From the NCBI RefSeq assembly GCF_028623165.1, contig NZ_CP117768.1, positions 620,001 to 684,000 on the forward strand: a stretch of DNA of 64,000 bases, given 5' to 3'. How positions within the stretch are numbered: the stretch's first letter is position 1; each line of letters begins with the position of its first letter. Origin of the DNA: Nostoc sp. UHCC 0926. GTDB taxonomy: Bacteria; Cyanobacteriota; Cyanobacteriia; Cyanobacteriales; Nostocaceae. Positions 55,701-64,000 of the stretch are shown piece by piece. The position numbers and the translations under genes were made by a program. The notes under the pieces are model-generated. The model did no database searches. It was not told the DNA's origin and saw only the letters and a list, made by a program, of their open reading frames with translations.

Positions 55701-55991
55701 ATGAGCGGGAAACTCATGCAAATATTTAAACTAATTGAAGAGACGATCACAAAACCACCAATTCCACACGAACCATACAAGCAATCATTGAAAGCTTGGG
55801 CGATGTATTGTTTGCGAGACAAAGGTTTTAAAGTCGTTTATGCTCAAAATGCCGATTTTGCCATTGAAACTAAAGGCGCAGAAAAGCTGTATTTTAAAGT
55901 TTCAAATAGCGCCGATGATTTAGATAATTCTCTTAACTGGATTGTTTGGGATAGTGCAACCAAAAGCGCCAGTCTCATTCCCAAAAAATAG
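55701..55991 (+). CDS. Small hypothetical protein
   Basis: 96 aa from ATG 55701; ATG 55716 (preceded by GGGA) is an alternative. Contents: KLIEETITKPPIPHEPYKQS, LRDKGFKVVYAQNADFAIET, KLYFKVSNSADDLDNSLNWI. The helix, then a strand ending in an acidic position (ADFAIET), then LYFKV faintly recalls restriction-endonuclease-like folds, but the residues are not complete. It lies 28 bp after the VOC gene. Confidence 0.6.
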   Translation: MSGKLMQIFKLIEETITKPPIPHEPYKQSLKAWAMYCLRDKGFKVVYAQNADFAIETKGAEKLYFKVSNSADDLDNSLNWIVWDSATKSASLIPKK

Positions 55992-56015
55992 ACTGATGTC
56001 AAAAAATTGCTGTGA

Positions 56016-56705
56016 CTATCTTCCTTCCCCAGACAACTGCTGCACGAATATTTGATGTTCTGGCGAATTTAATCCTAACTGTAAGACAGCCAATACTTGC
56101 TGCATATTGCTAGCAAGTAAATCTGACATTGACAACCACAAACCAGGAAATACTTGACTTTTGGTAATTCCATGTGCGTCCACTTCTAAGGAGACATATT
56201 CTCCTTGTTGCAGGCGAAACCAATCTAATTTATTTTCAAATATTTGCCAAACAATATATTCTTTTACCCCATTCCGACCATAGACTTTTTTCTTGTCATG
56301 TAAATCAATAGCAACACTGCTAGCTGCTATCTCTATTACGAGTTCTGGCGCACCTTCTATGTAATCATCATCGCTGAAACGAGATTGTCCTTTAGCTGTT
56401 GGTGTGATTAATAGCACTCCATCAGGTTGCGGTTCATTGTCTCGATCTAAGCGGACTGTTGGCTCAATTCCCAATCTCACACCAGGAGTTGATGCTTCAT
56501 AAACTCCCAACCAAGTGATTGTATGGCCATGTGGTTCAGCATGACTTTCAAAGCGTAATGGGGATGCCAAGTATACAACTCCTTCAATTAATTCTGCCTT
56601 TTGATGACGAGGCATTGCTTGATAACGGCGTTCAAATTCGTAGCGAGTGAGGCGATCGCCATTCTCTAAAGGAGGAATTCGCTGCTTGAGTGATAGGTTG
56701 ACCAT
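56016..56705 (-). CDS. Uma2 family (DUF820) endonuclease-like protein
   Basis: 229 aa from the ATG at 56705. Seen: RLTRYEFERRYQAMPRHQKA, ELIEGVVYLASPLRFESHAE, PQPDGVLLITP, and the PD-(D/E)xK-like core GAPELVIEIAASSVAIDLHD followed by KKKVYGRNGVKEYIVWQ. Uma2 proteins are very numerous in cyanobacteria; nuclease function is predicted from fold, not proven. Length and motifs are complete. Confidence 0.93.
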   Translation of the reverse strand: MVNLSLKQRIPPLENGDRLTRYEFERRYQAMPRHQKAELIEGVVYLASPLRFESHAEPHGHTITWLGVYEASTPGVRLGIEPTVRLDRDNEPQPDGVLLITPTAKGQSRFSDDDYIEGAPELVIEIAASSVAIDLHDKKKVYGRNGVKEYIVWQIFENKLDWFRLQQGEYVSLEVDAHGITKSQVFPGLWLSMSDLLASNMQQVLAVLQLGLNSPEHQIFVQQLSGEGR

Positions 56706-56885
56706 GATTTTCTGCTCTGGCAAGGAGTTTTACTTTATTATGGCTTGGTGCATATTTTTCTACAGATTTAACCACCCAAGCTCATTTTGTCAATAAATAG
56801 CTATATAGCCCTTCTGGGTTGAGTTCAATACAGACCTAACAAGAACAGCCCCTTCCCTACTAGCGTTGGGGAGTAAGCCTCAAAG

Positions 56886-56908
56886 CCTCTCTCCTAAAAG
56901 GAGAGAGG
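56886..56908. terminator. Hairpin after the exported methyltransferase gene
   Basis: CCTCTCTCCT (56886-56895) pairs with AGGAGAGAGG (56899-56908) across a 3-nt loop, 18 bases past the minus-strand stop at 56926. No U-tract. GGTTTGGAGAGAGG repeats part of it. This CTCTCTCC/GGAGAGAGG block is a frequent dispersed repeat in cyanobacteria, so terminator function is tentative. Confidence 0.5.
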
Positions 56909-56925
56909 TTTGGAGAGAGGTCAAA

Positions 56926-57693
56926 TTATATTGCATACAAACGAGAAGTGCTAGAATCAGGTTTCTCAAATACCATTAAATGCTGTTGAGGTAACAAGTT
57001 TTTGGTTTCTCGCCAAACCAAACCAACAGCTTGCATTTCTTTACGGACTTGCTTTTGAGTCATCTTGTGCAGACCTTTAATCAGAATAAAGGGATTTTCG
57101 CCCCGGTACTCAACCAAAACCACCCTTCCACCTGGTTTCAGTCCTTTCACAATTCCTTGCATCACTTCTTGGGGATACTCCAATTCATGGTAAGCATCTA
57201 CCATCAGCGCCAAATCGACACTTTCAGGTGGTAGGTTTGGGTCAGTAAGGGTTGCCAAAACAGGCTCAACATTGGTGATGTTTTTCTCTTTTTTGAACAA
57301 CTCAATGATTTCCAACATTTCTGGCTGAACATCTACAGCCAACACTTTACCTGCTGTTAATAGCGGCGCGATGCGAAAGCTTAAGTAACCTGTACCAGCC
57401 CCAATATCTGCCACTACATCATTAGGTTTCAGATTGAGGACGTTGACTACCTTACTTGGCTGTTCCTCTCCCTCTCGCCTTGGACGTTCTAGCCAGCCAG
57501 CGCCTGTGTATCCCATAACTTTGGCAATTTCTCGCCCCATGTAATATTTGCCGATACCATCTGGATTATGGATAATATGCTGTTCGTAAACTGTGGTGGA
57601 TGAAGAAGCGGCTTGTGCTGTCAGGGTTGGGTTCAGCAGTGAGCAACTCAATATCACAACAAGAGTTACTATAAAGTGGAGAAAATTTGACAT
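56926..57693 (-). CDS. Exported class I SAM-dependent methyltransferase
   Basis: 255 aa. Signal peptide about 1-29 (FLHFIVTLVVILSCSLLNPT then AQAAS), so a periplasmic or lumenal location is predicted, unusual for a SAM enzyme. Motif I is VVADIGAGTGYLSFRIAPLL, the acidic loop VLAVDVQPEM, motif II SVDLALMVDAYHELEYPQEV and motif III LKPGGRVVLVEYRGE. WLERPRREGEEQPSKVV precedes the fold. The start ATG (57693) is 6 bp from the start ATG of the divergent methyltransferase gene. Confidence 0.87.
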   Translation of the reverse strand: MSNFLHFIVTLVVILSCSLLNPTLTAQAASSSTTVYEQHIIHNPDGIGKYYMGREIAKVMGYTGAGWLERPRREGEEQPSKVVNVLNLKPNDVVADIGAGTGYLSFRIAPLLTAGKVLAVDVQPEMLEIIELFKKEKNITNVEPVLATLTDPNLPPESVDLALMVDAYHELEYPQEVMQGIVKGLKPGGRVVLVEYRGENPFILIKGLHKMTQKQVRKEMQAVGLVWRETKNLLPQQHLMVFEKPDSSTSRLYAI

Positions 57694-57699
57694 TTGCTT

Positions 57700-58518
57700 A
57701 TGACTGATCAGGATAGCTATAAACAGCAACTAAGAGAATTTTATGGTAGTAGAACGACTTATGACCACGAGGAAGGGACTCGCCATCCTCTAGAAGCCAA
57801 GCTTCTACTTGAATTTGTGCCACTAGATTCGGGACAGAAAATCCTTGATGTGGCGACTGGAACAGGTTTAGTTGCGATACCCGCAGCTGAAAAAGTTGGT
57901 TCAGATGGTTATGTGATTGGGATTGACATCACCCCTGGAATGTTGCATCAAGCAAGACTTAAGATTGCAGCAGCAAGATTACAAAACATTGAGTTGATTG
58001 AGGCAGATGCAGAATATTTCAACTTTAGTGATAATAGTTTTGATGTTATCTTTTGCTGTGACGCAATTGTACTTTTTCCTGATATCCTTACTACTTTGCA
58101 AAAGTGGTATCGCTACTTGAAAACAGGAGGGTATGTGGCATTTACCTGTCCTCCCGAAACTGCTTATATGGCATCTCTTCAGCAGAGGATCTGCGCTCAA
58201 GTTTTGGGCGTATCGCTACCACATATCCTTGAACCACTGGGGACTCCAGAAAAATGTCGGAATTTGCTCAATCAGGCAGGTTTTAGAGATATCGAAATTA
58301 AGATAGAGCCATCAGGACGTTATCGCCCTGTTAGGGATAGCAGATTATCTGGGACAGTAATTAATATAAATTTTAAAGGTAATCCTTTGTTGTCCAAATT
58401 ATCACAAGAACAATTAAATCAGTTGCAAGTTGAGTACAAAGCTGAAATTGAGAAACTAGCAACTGATCAAGGTCTTTGGGAAGACACTACAAAGTTCTTT
58501 GTTCGCGCTCGAAAATAA
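57700..58518 (+). CDS. Class I SAM-dependent methyltransferase
   Basis: 272 aa from ATG 57700. ILDVATGTGLVAIPAAEKVG (SAM-binding motif I), VIGIDITPGMLHQARLKIAA (acidic loop), FDVIFCCDAIVLFPDILTTL and YLKTGGYVAFTCPPETAYMA place it near the UbiE/Coq5-like and small-molecule methyltransferases; the substrate is unknown. No signal peptide. It shares a 6-bp start-to-start spacer with the divergent exported methyltransferase, so its ribosome site must lie in the other gene's coding sequence. Confidence 0.88.
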   Translation: MTDQDSYKQQLREFYGSRTTYDHEEGTRHPLEAKLLLEFVPLDSGQKILDVATGTGLVAIPAAEKVGSDGYVIGIDITPGMLHQARLKIAAARLQNIELIEADAEYFNFSDNSFDVIFCCDAIVLFPDILTTLQKWYRYLKTGGYVAFTCPPETAYMASLQQRICAQVLGVSLPHILEPLGTPEKCRNLLNQAGFRDIEIKIEPSGRYRPVRDSRLSGTVININFKGNPLLSKLSQEQLNQLQVEYKAEIEKLATDQGLWEDTTKFFVRARK

Positions 58519-58852
58519 GTTGATCAGTAAAGCTTTAGTCCTAACCTGACCAATGATTCCTTGATGGTACAGAGCAAGTGCAATACACTTGGGTTAAGGC
58601 TAAAATCTTTTGTTAAAGTCAATTTTTTTATCGAACCACAGAGGCGCAGAGAACACTGAGAGAAGAAAGAAATGCTTAACTGAACTGTATTGAGACTTGC
58701 GGATTTATTTGTGGGGTCAATCCAAAATCCAAAATCTAAAATCCAAAATTGTCTGACAGTTTAACCTCCTAGACCGATGTAGAAGTAAACATTTTCAAAT
58801 TTACTTGAAGCAGCCCCTTGAAAAATTTGTAATCCAATCTTTGGACGATTAT
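58519..58852. other. Intergenic region upstream of the second antiporter gene
   Basis: It contains AACCACAGAGGCGCAGAG (about 58637), related to the repeats flanking the GxxExxY gene, and a TCCAAAATCCAAAATCTAAA heptamer array (58716-58752). In-frame TTG 58805 lies here but has no ribosome site. Otherwise nothing supported. Confidence 0.5.
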
Positions 58853-61114
58853 ATGCAAAACCTGTCCCTAATGTTAGTGCCTGTACTCGCTGCACAGAAA
58901 GTAGCAGGTGACGGTTTAATTAAACCTCTTGGTCATCATGAACTGCTGTTGGTGTTGGTACAACTGTCACTATTGCTTCTGGTGGCGCGGGGATTAGGTG
59001 AGTTGATGCGCCGAATTAACCTCCCGCCTGTTGTTGGGGAATTACTGGCGGGTGTGCTGCTGGGCCCTTCTGTATTTGGTTTGCTCCTTCCAGACTTACA
59101 GGCGCACATCTTTCCCAAAAGTCAAGAACAATCGAATTTACTTTCGGTAATCTCTTGGTTAGGCGTGTTATTTTTACTGATTGTGACTGGATTGGAGACG
59201 GATCTTAAGCTGATTCTTCGTAAGGGTAAAACGGCTCTACTGATTTCACTGGGCGGAATTATTGTCCCGTTTATCACCGGATTTGGACTGGGCTGGCTAT
59301 TGCCAGATAGTTTTTTAGCCGACCCAGAAAAGCGACTAGTATTTAGTCTGTTCATCGCCACAGCAATGAGTATTTCGGCAATACCAGTGATTGCTAAGGT
59401 GCTGATGGACTTAAACCTGATTCGCCGTGACATTGGTCAAGTCACCTTAGCTGCTGGTATGACTGACGACACTATCGGCTGGATTTTACTTTCTGTGGTT
59501 TCAGGTCTAGCTAGTAGTGGCAAGTTTGACTTTGGAACAATTTTCCATTCTGTAAGTGCAGCAGTATTGTTTCTAGCGATCGCCTTTACAATTGGGCGTA
59601 CCATCGTAGACCAGATTTTGCGCTGGGTTGATGACTACGTTGGCGGAATCTCCGCTAGTATATCGGTTGTGCTGATTCTTTCGCTCTCGGCAGCAGCACT
59701 TACCCACGCATTAGGTCTAGAAGCAGCATTAGGTGCTTTTGTGCTGGGGATTCTAGCAGGTCAATCCCGCCGCTTTAGCAATGAAGCTGGACACATGCTA
59801 GAAGTCTTCACAGCAGCCTTTCTAGCGCCAATTTTCTTTGCTACAGCTGGCTTGAAAGTTAATTTGCTAACCCTGTTAGTCCCCCAGACGTTGCTATTTG
59901 GCTTGATTGTTCTTGTTGTTGCCTGTGTTGGTAAATTTACAGGTGCTTACCTTGGTTCTCGCGTCGGCGGCTTGAGTCATTGGGAAGGTTTGGCGATGGG
60001 TTCCGGGATGAATGCTCGCGGGGCGATGGAAATTGTCGTTGCCACGATTGGTTTATCTTTGGGAGTGCTGAATCCACAGATGTACTCGATTATTGTCATG
60101 GTAGCGATCGTCACTTCCTTAATGGCTCCACCCCTTTTGCGCTGGTCTTTGTCGAAGGTGGTTATGGGTGAAGAGGAAGCTCGACGTTTGGAACGAGAAG
60201 AACAGGATAGTCACAGCTTTATCAAGCAAATCCAGCGTGTCTTAATACCCACTAGCGGTGGCCCTAACATTCAACTCGCGGCGCAACTAGTCGGTTACAT
60301 GGCTCACCAAAACTCCATAGAAGTTACATCTCTATATGCCCTGAGTGACAAGCAGCCCCAAAAAAAAGCCCGTCGAACGGCAACCCAGGTAAAAGACACC
60401 GCCGCCGAGCAAGCTCTGGCTTCTGTCGCTGAGGAAATGCAGCTACCTGCTGATACCACCCTGCAAACAAAAACGGAGTCTGGGCACAGTAAAGCGGAGG
60501 TGATTCTGAATGAAGCGAACAAAAACTATGACTTGATCGTATTGGGAGCTTCTGAACAGATACGCCCGCAGAAAGCATTGTTCAATTTGCTTGTAGACCG
60601 GGTAGTACAAGAAGCACCTTGTGCAACGATGGTGGTGAAGTCGCACCTACCCCAAGCCAAAGGTGAGATATGCAAAATCGCTCAACAACAGCTGACAAAG
60701 ATTTTGGTGCCAACGGTGGGGACAGAATACAGCAAAAATGCTGTAGAGATGGCAAGTACGATCGCTGCTCAAACAGGGGCATTAGTTATGATCGTTAACG
60801 TGATTAATTTACCGCAGGTTGAGTATATTCTTTACGAACAGCGATCGCTAGCTCCAGTCAAAGAAATTGCCCGTGATCTGCTAGAACAACAAGCAGAAAT
60901 TGGCCGCAATCTGGGTGCTGATGTCAAAACCTATATTCTTCAAGGAACCAGCCCAGAAAGGGAAATCCTCAAGTTTGCCCAAACCAAGGAAGTAGACCTA
61001 ATTATTCTCGGGAGTAGTATCCGAATGGTTACGGGTCGCGTTTTCTTCGGTCACAGAGTGGATGCAATTCTGAATAGAGCAGATTGCCCAGTAGCGGTAA
61101 TTACTACGCCATAG
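58853..61114 (+). CDS. CPA2 cation:proton antiporter with C-terminal USP domains
   Basis: 753 aa from ATG 58853; a TTG 48 nt upstream is in frame. About 12 hydrophobic segments at 25-400 with LPPVVGELLAGVLLGPSVFG, LFLLIVTGLETDLKLILRKG and LGAFVLGILAGQSRRFSNEA, plus the PAMEIVVA-type end GMNARGAMEIVVATIGLSLG. The cytoplasmic part has two USP modules: about 455-600 with YDLIVLGASEQIRP, and about 620-750 with KILVPTVGTEYSKNAVEMAS and DLIILGSSIRMVTGRVFFGH, keeping the ATP-binding GxxxG/S pattern. Na+/H+ or K+/H+ exchange is inferred. Different from the 10953-13091 gene in sequence. Confidence 0.92.
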   Translation: MQNLSLMLVPVLAAQKVAGDGLIKPLGHHELLLVLVQLSLLLLVARGLGELMRRINLPPVVGELLAGVLLGPSVFGLLLPDLQAHIFPKSQEQSNLLSVISWLGVLFLLIVTGLETDLKLILRKGKTALLISLGGIIVPFITGFGLGWLLPDSFLADPEKRLVFSLFIATAMSISAIPVIAKVLMDLNLIRRDIGQVTLAAGMTDDTIGWILLSVVSGLASSGKFDFGTIFHSVSAAVLFLAIAFTIGRTIVDQILRWVDDYVGGISASISVVLILSLSAAALTHALGLEAALGAFVLGILAGQSRRFSNEAGHMLEVFTAAFLAPIFFATAGLKVNLLTLLVPQTLLFGLIVLVVACVGKFTGAYLGSRVGGLSHWEGLAMGSGMNARGAMEIVVATIGLSLGVLNPQMYSIIVMVAIVTSLMAPPLLRWSLSKVVMGEEEARRLEREEQDSHSFIKQIQRVLIPTSGGPNIQLAAQLVGYMAHQNSIEVTSLYALSDKQPQKKARRTATQVKDTAAEQALASVAEEMQLPADTTLQTKTESGHSKAEVILNEANKNYDLIVLGASEQIRPQKALFNLLVDRVVQEAPCATMVVKSHLPQAKGEICKIAQQQLTKILVPTVGTEYSKNAVEMASTIAAQTGALVMIVNVINLPQVEYILYEQRSLAPVKEIARDLLEQQAEIGRNLGADVKTYILQGTSPEREILKFAQTKEVDLIILGSSIRMVTGRVFFGHRVDAILNRADCPVAVITTP

Positions 61115-61135
61115 TCGTTCTAATTAGATGCATTT

Positions 61136-61194
61136 AGTTTGCTTGAATATAGCTATATTCACATAGATTACCAATCTCAGGATTTAAGCAAACT
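61136..61194. terminator. Two-armed hairpin between convergent antiporter and tolC genes
   Basis: AGTTTGCTT (61136-61144) pairs with AAGCAAACT (61186-61194), followed by TTTCTTTAA. Inside lies the perfect palindrome GAATATAGCTATATTC (61145-61160). The position after the antiporter stop and before the minus-strand tolC end fits a bidirectional terminator. Confidence 0.6.
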
Positions 61195-61213
61195 TTTCTT
61201 TAATGATTTGACC

Positions 61214-62650
61214 TTAGCGCGAAGCCCTGGAAGTGACTGATCTTTGCAAATTAGCTAGAGCGCGATTGTAATCTAAAATAGCTGTGACTCGATTACCTTC
61301 TGCTCTTGTCAGGTCATTTTCAGCATCAATCACCTCGGTTTGAGTACCCACACCAGCTTGAAACCTCAGCCTTGCTAAATTGACAGCTTCCCTGGCTTGA
61401 TTTAAAGCCACACTAGAAGTTTGCACATTATCTAAATTGGCTTGCAATTGAGAATAGTACTGTTCTACATCAAAGCGAATTTGGTCGCGCTGGCTACCAA
61501 ATTGAGACTCTGCGATTCCAATATCAGCCCTCGACTGAGCCGCTCTTGCTCTTGCTACTCCCGCATCAAACAAACTTACATTTCCTTGGAGTCCCACTGA
61601 ATAACCATCAGTAATGCTGACGCCATCATTATACCGATCTAGCACATTGTAGTTGCCTACCAAACTAATTTGCGGCCCTAGCTGTGAAAGCGCCTGTCGT
61701 CGCCGTTGCTCGGAAATATTACGTTGTGCCAAATACTGTGGCAATTCTGGACGATTTTGAAACGCTTGGACAATAGTTTCTTGAAGTGTTGGCTGCCAAA
61801 GACCCGCTAGTTGTACGGGATCTGCTGCACTGATATTAACTGACTGCGACAAACTTAACAGGGTGGCAAGCTGACGACGGGCAATTTGCTGCTGTGAGAT
61901 AGCATTAGTCAGGTTTTGTTGGGCATTTGCTAAATTCACCTGAGCTTGCAGCACATCAAACCGCGTACCCACTCCAGCCTGTTCTCTGGCTTGAGTATCC
62001 CGCAAACTAGCCTGGGCATTCGCCACAGCAGACCGATTAATTCTTACTAATTCATCAGCTTGTTGCAAATTGTAGTATTGAGTGCTGGCATTCAACCTAA
62101 TTGTAAGAGACTGAGTTTCAACATTAAATTCATCCACACGTAGTTGTTCTTTAGCTGCTCGGATAGTTGCCTCTCGATTACCGGAGGTATAAAGGTTATA
62201 ATTCAGTTGTGCTGAACCATTGAAAGTGGTGCTGCTTTGAGATGAATTGTTAGTAAAACCATTCCCATTATTAGTTACACTACTGTTAAGACCAAGAGTA
62301 GGATACAAGGCAGCTTGAGACTCGCGTAGCACCGAGCGACTGCGTTCTAACTGTAATAGGGCTATCTGTAAGTCTCGATTGTTGCGTTTTGCTAGTTCCA
62401 AAGCCTGTGCCAAACTGATTGGCACAGTTTGCTGAATCCTTACTTCCTCTGGTTTGGTAGGAAATTGGAGAGGATTGGAATTGGGGTTGAGGGAATCGGG
62501 AACCTTTACAGAGCTTGAGGAATTCTGCGCTTTTGGGGGAGTTGCTGCACTTGCTGCATTTGGAAAAAGAATAGCGATACCTGACGGCAAGGCTACCGCC
62601 AACGCTACAGTAACCCAGGTAGAATGTACGGAGAATAAGCTGAGATTCAT
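61214..62650 (-). CDS. TolC-type outer-membrane efflux protein
   Basis: 478 aa from the ATG at 62650. Signal peptide about 1-35 (VALAVALPSGIAILFPNAAS). Two OEP repeats: first TVPISLAQALELAKRNNRDL with REAQAALYPTLGLNSSV-type text and AQASLRDTQAREQAGVGTRF DVLQAQVNLA, second AREAVNLARLRFQAGVGTQT followed by EVIDAENDLTRAEG. Forms the trimeric outer-membrane tunnel for type I secretion or efflux pumps (HgdD-type in Anabaena). The ABC ATPase gene 103 bp upstream on the same strand probably belongs to the same export system. Confidence 0.93.
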   Translation of the reverse strand: MNLSLFSVHSTWVTVALAVALPSGIAILFPNAASAATPPKAQNSSSSVKVPDSLNPNSNPLQFPTKPEEVRIQQTVPISLAQALELAKRNNRDLQIALLQLERSRSVLRESQAALYPTLGLNSSVTNNGNGFTNNSSQSSTTFNGSAQLNYNLYTSGNREATIRAAKEQLRVDEFNVETQSLTIRLNASTQYYNLQQADELVRINRSAVANAQASLRDTQAREQAGVGTRFDVLQAQVNLANAQQNLTNAISQQQIARRQLATLLSLSQSVNISAADPVQLAGLWQPTLQETIVQAFQNRPELPQYLAQRNISEQRRRQALSQLGPQISLVGNYNVLDRYNDGVSITDGYSVGLQGNVSLFDAGVARARAAQSRADIGIAESQFGSQRDQIRFDVEQYYSQLQANLDNVQTSSVALNQAREAVNLARLRFQAGVGTQTEVIDAENDLTRAEGNRVTAILDYNRALANLQRSVTSRASR

Positions 62651-62753
62651 AATGATGTAGTCATTAATTAGGTTTCTTTGAGGATACAATCACCTGATTG
62701 ACATACAGAGGTTTAAATTTTAAATTCCCCCTCAAAAGGTTGATATTAACAAA

Positions 62754-63425
62754 TTAACCTACAATCAAACCATCCTGAACTCGAATAATCCTGTTGGTTT
62801 GAGCAGCGATATCTGGCTCATGAGTGACAATCACAATTGTGATCCCTTGGTCATTAAGTTCTGTTAGCAAACTCATCACCTCATAAGATGTTTCAGTATC
62901 TAAAGCTCCTGTTGGCTCATCTGCCAAAACTAATGCAGGTCGGTTGACCAAAGCACGAGCAATAGCTACCCGTTGTTGTTGTCCGCCAGAGAGTTGACTA
63001 GGACGGTTAGATATCCGTGCGCCTAGTCCTACCTTTTCCAAGGCTTCTAATGCCCTTTGACGACGTTTTGGCTTAGGCAAGTTAGCATAAATCATTGGTA
63101 ACATGACGTTTTCCAGCGCTGTCGCCCGAGCCAATAAGTTAAATTGTTGGAAAACAAAACCTATTCTTTGGTTGCGGATATAGGCTAATTCATCATCATC
63201 AAAAGTCGTCAGGTTTCTGCCTTCAAAAATATAGTCTCCAGTTGTGGGACGATCCAGACATCCCAAAATATTCATCAGCGTGGATTTACCCGAACCTGAT
63301 ACACCCATAATGGAGACGTATTCCCCTTCCTCTATGGAGAGTTGAATTCCCTTGAGTATTGGAACACTAACTTCTCCCAAGTGATAAGTTTTGGTAATCG
63401 ATTCCATCCAAATCATAGTTGTCAT
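62754..63425 (-). CDS. ABC transporter ATP-binding protein, MacB/LolD type
   Basis: 223 aa, complete. Walker [22 protein letters not shown]-loop [20 protein letters not shown], signature [20 protein letters not shown], Walker [21 protein letters not shown], switch His in [14 protein letters not shown]. MacB/LolD-like ATPases drive tripartite export or lipoprotein release together with a FtsX-type permease; the permease and adaptor should lie outside the window to the right. Downstream on the same strand is the TolC-type gene, fitting a MacAB-TolC-like pump (inference). Confidence 0.94.
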   Translation of the reverse strand: MTTMIWMESITKTYHLGEVSVPILKGIQLSIEEGEYVSIMGVSGSGKSTLMNILGCLDRPTTGDYIFEGRNLTTFDDDELAYIRNQRIGFVFQQFNLLARATALENVMLPMIYANLPKPKRRQRALEALEKVGLGARISNRPSQLSGGQQQRVAIARALVNRPALVLADEPTGALDTETSYEVMSLLTELNDQGITIVIVTHEPDIAAQTNRIIRVQDGLIVG

Positions 63426-63603
63426 ATTGATTTCGGCTTAATAAATTGTTAGTTGTTGGTTGTTAATTTTTCAAAAATTACATTGACTGTATAACCTGCG
63501 AATAATTAAAATTTATTCCCCAGGCTATTTGCAAATAAGCTGCAATATTAGGATGTAAAATTATCAGTAAATAGAATGTAGTTCTTGCAATCAAATACCA
63601 TAA

Positions 63604-64000
63604 TCACCATCTAATTAAAATTGGTAGTTGCGAGCCAAAATCTTGTGAATTACCTTCCTTGGCGTTATCAAACTCTATTTCTAGTTGGTAAAAATTGCCT
63701 TGTGAAAATTGCACTAATCCCAGATCAATTAGTGTTATCACTTCAGCAGAAAAGTTTTGAACACCGGGTAAGGTGACTTGTAATGCTGTAATTTCTTTGA
63801 ATCCAATTTTATGAACAAAAGGAGGTCGCGGTTCTAACGGGTAATTTGGAGGTTTTTGGGTTGCAGGTGAAATGAAAATCAATGGTTCTGATAAATTGTC
63901 ACTATTGGTTGCGATCGCAATAGAAGCTTTTGGTGTCCGATATGCTGCATGGTAATCCCAAGTAGGAAATGGTATTTCTCGTAAATTTGATGCTGTTGCC
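63604..64000 (-). CDS. Partial hypothetical protein, N terminus outside the window
   Basis: Open from the right window edge to the stop at 63604; 131 residues seen. It includes ATASNLREIPFPTWDYHAAY, RTPKASIAIATNSDNLSEPL, ITALQVTLPGVQNFSAEVIT and ends GNSQDFGSQLPILIRW. A TTG inside (63882) could be mistaken for a start but the frame continues upstream. No known domain recognised; the sequence looks like the C-terminal beta-rich part of a larger protein. It lies 178 bp upstream of the ABC ATPase gene on the same strand. Confidence 0.7.
   Translation of the reverse strand, partial: ATASNLREIPFPTWDYHAAYRTPKASIAIATNSDNLSEPLIFISPATQKPPNYPLEPRPPFVHKIGFKEITALQVTLPGVQNFSAEVITLIDLGLVQFSQGNFYQLEIEFDNAKEGNSQDFGSQLPILIRW

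Overview
The window reads as chromosomal DNA of a filamentous, probably Nostoc/Anabaena-type, cyanobacterium. The evidence is the photosynthesis gene set (ndhS, a CpcT/CpeT bilin lyase, psb29/thf1, a cytochrome c6-type protein, O2-dependent hemF), the frequent HIP1 octamer GCGATCGC, and abundant heptameric short tandem repeats and dispersed palindromes of the kind known from Nostocales. No rRNA, tRNA, CRISPR array, prophage or complete insertion sequence was seen. Everything here was read by eye without searches; domain names come from motif recognition.

Layout: 1-7.5 kb holds glyA (5' end outside the window), cinA, a truncated PIN-domain gene, a large di-haem MauG/cytochrome c peroxidase-like protein and a DUF2993 protein. 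The space between the last two carries a three-level nest of repeats, including a 195-bp MITE-like insertion with an exact 9-bp target duplication. 8-18 kb is mostly minus-strand: ugd and a UDP-glucuronate decarboxylase (UDP-glucose to UDP-glucuronate to UDP-xylose), a CPA2 antiporter/USP fusion, a HAS-barrel-like protein, ndhS, rodA, an Mrp-type ATPase and an SRPBCC protein. 18.5-25 kb has hemF, a STAS protein, cpcT, psb29, a holin-like membrane protein, exbB/exbD, a collapsed sensor-kinase pseudogene and a DUF1232 protein. 25-33 kb holds a GxxExxY gene and a divergent pair of large glucan enzymes (GH15/phosphorylase-kinase-like and a TreS-maltokinase fusion). 33-49 kb contains mgtE behind a structured leader, pyrB with a low-complexity insert, a Clp_N relic, a pentapeptide protein, a tldD/pmbA pair split by a four-helix-bundle gene, a ParA stub, tex, a ferredoxin, small membrane proteins, cytochrome c6 and an aldo/keto reductase.

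49-54.5 kb is the most unusual part: a 1474-aa CHAT protease-STAND NTPase-TPR protein whose TPRs are coded by near-identical 120-bp repeats, then a DUF433/DUF5615 toxin-antitoxin pair bracketed by repeats, then a 21-bp minisatellite coding perfect heptads. 54.6-64 kb holds DUF4385, VOC, Uma2, two back-to-back methyltransferases, a second antiporter/USP fusion, a TolC-like outer-membrane protein, an ABC ATPase, and a gene running off the right edge.

A theme is the interplay of repeats and small genes. Several small orphan genes (four-helix bundle, GxxExxY, DUF433/DUF5615) are bracketed by repeat sequence. Repeats also run into coding ends or interiors (pyrB, the DUF5615 C terminus, the ferredoxin C terminus). 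Four gene relics (PIN, sensor kinase, Clp_N, ParA) show active decay of accessory genes. The best candidate for an undescribed system is the CHAT-STAND-TPR protein with its homogenised repeat array.
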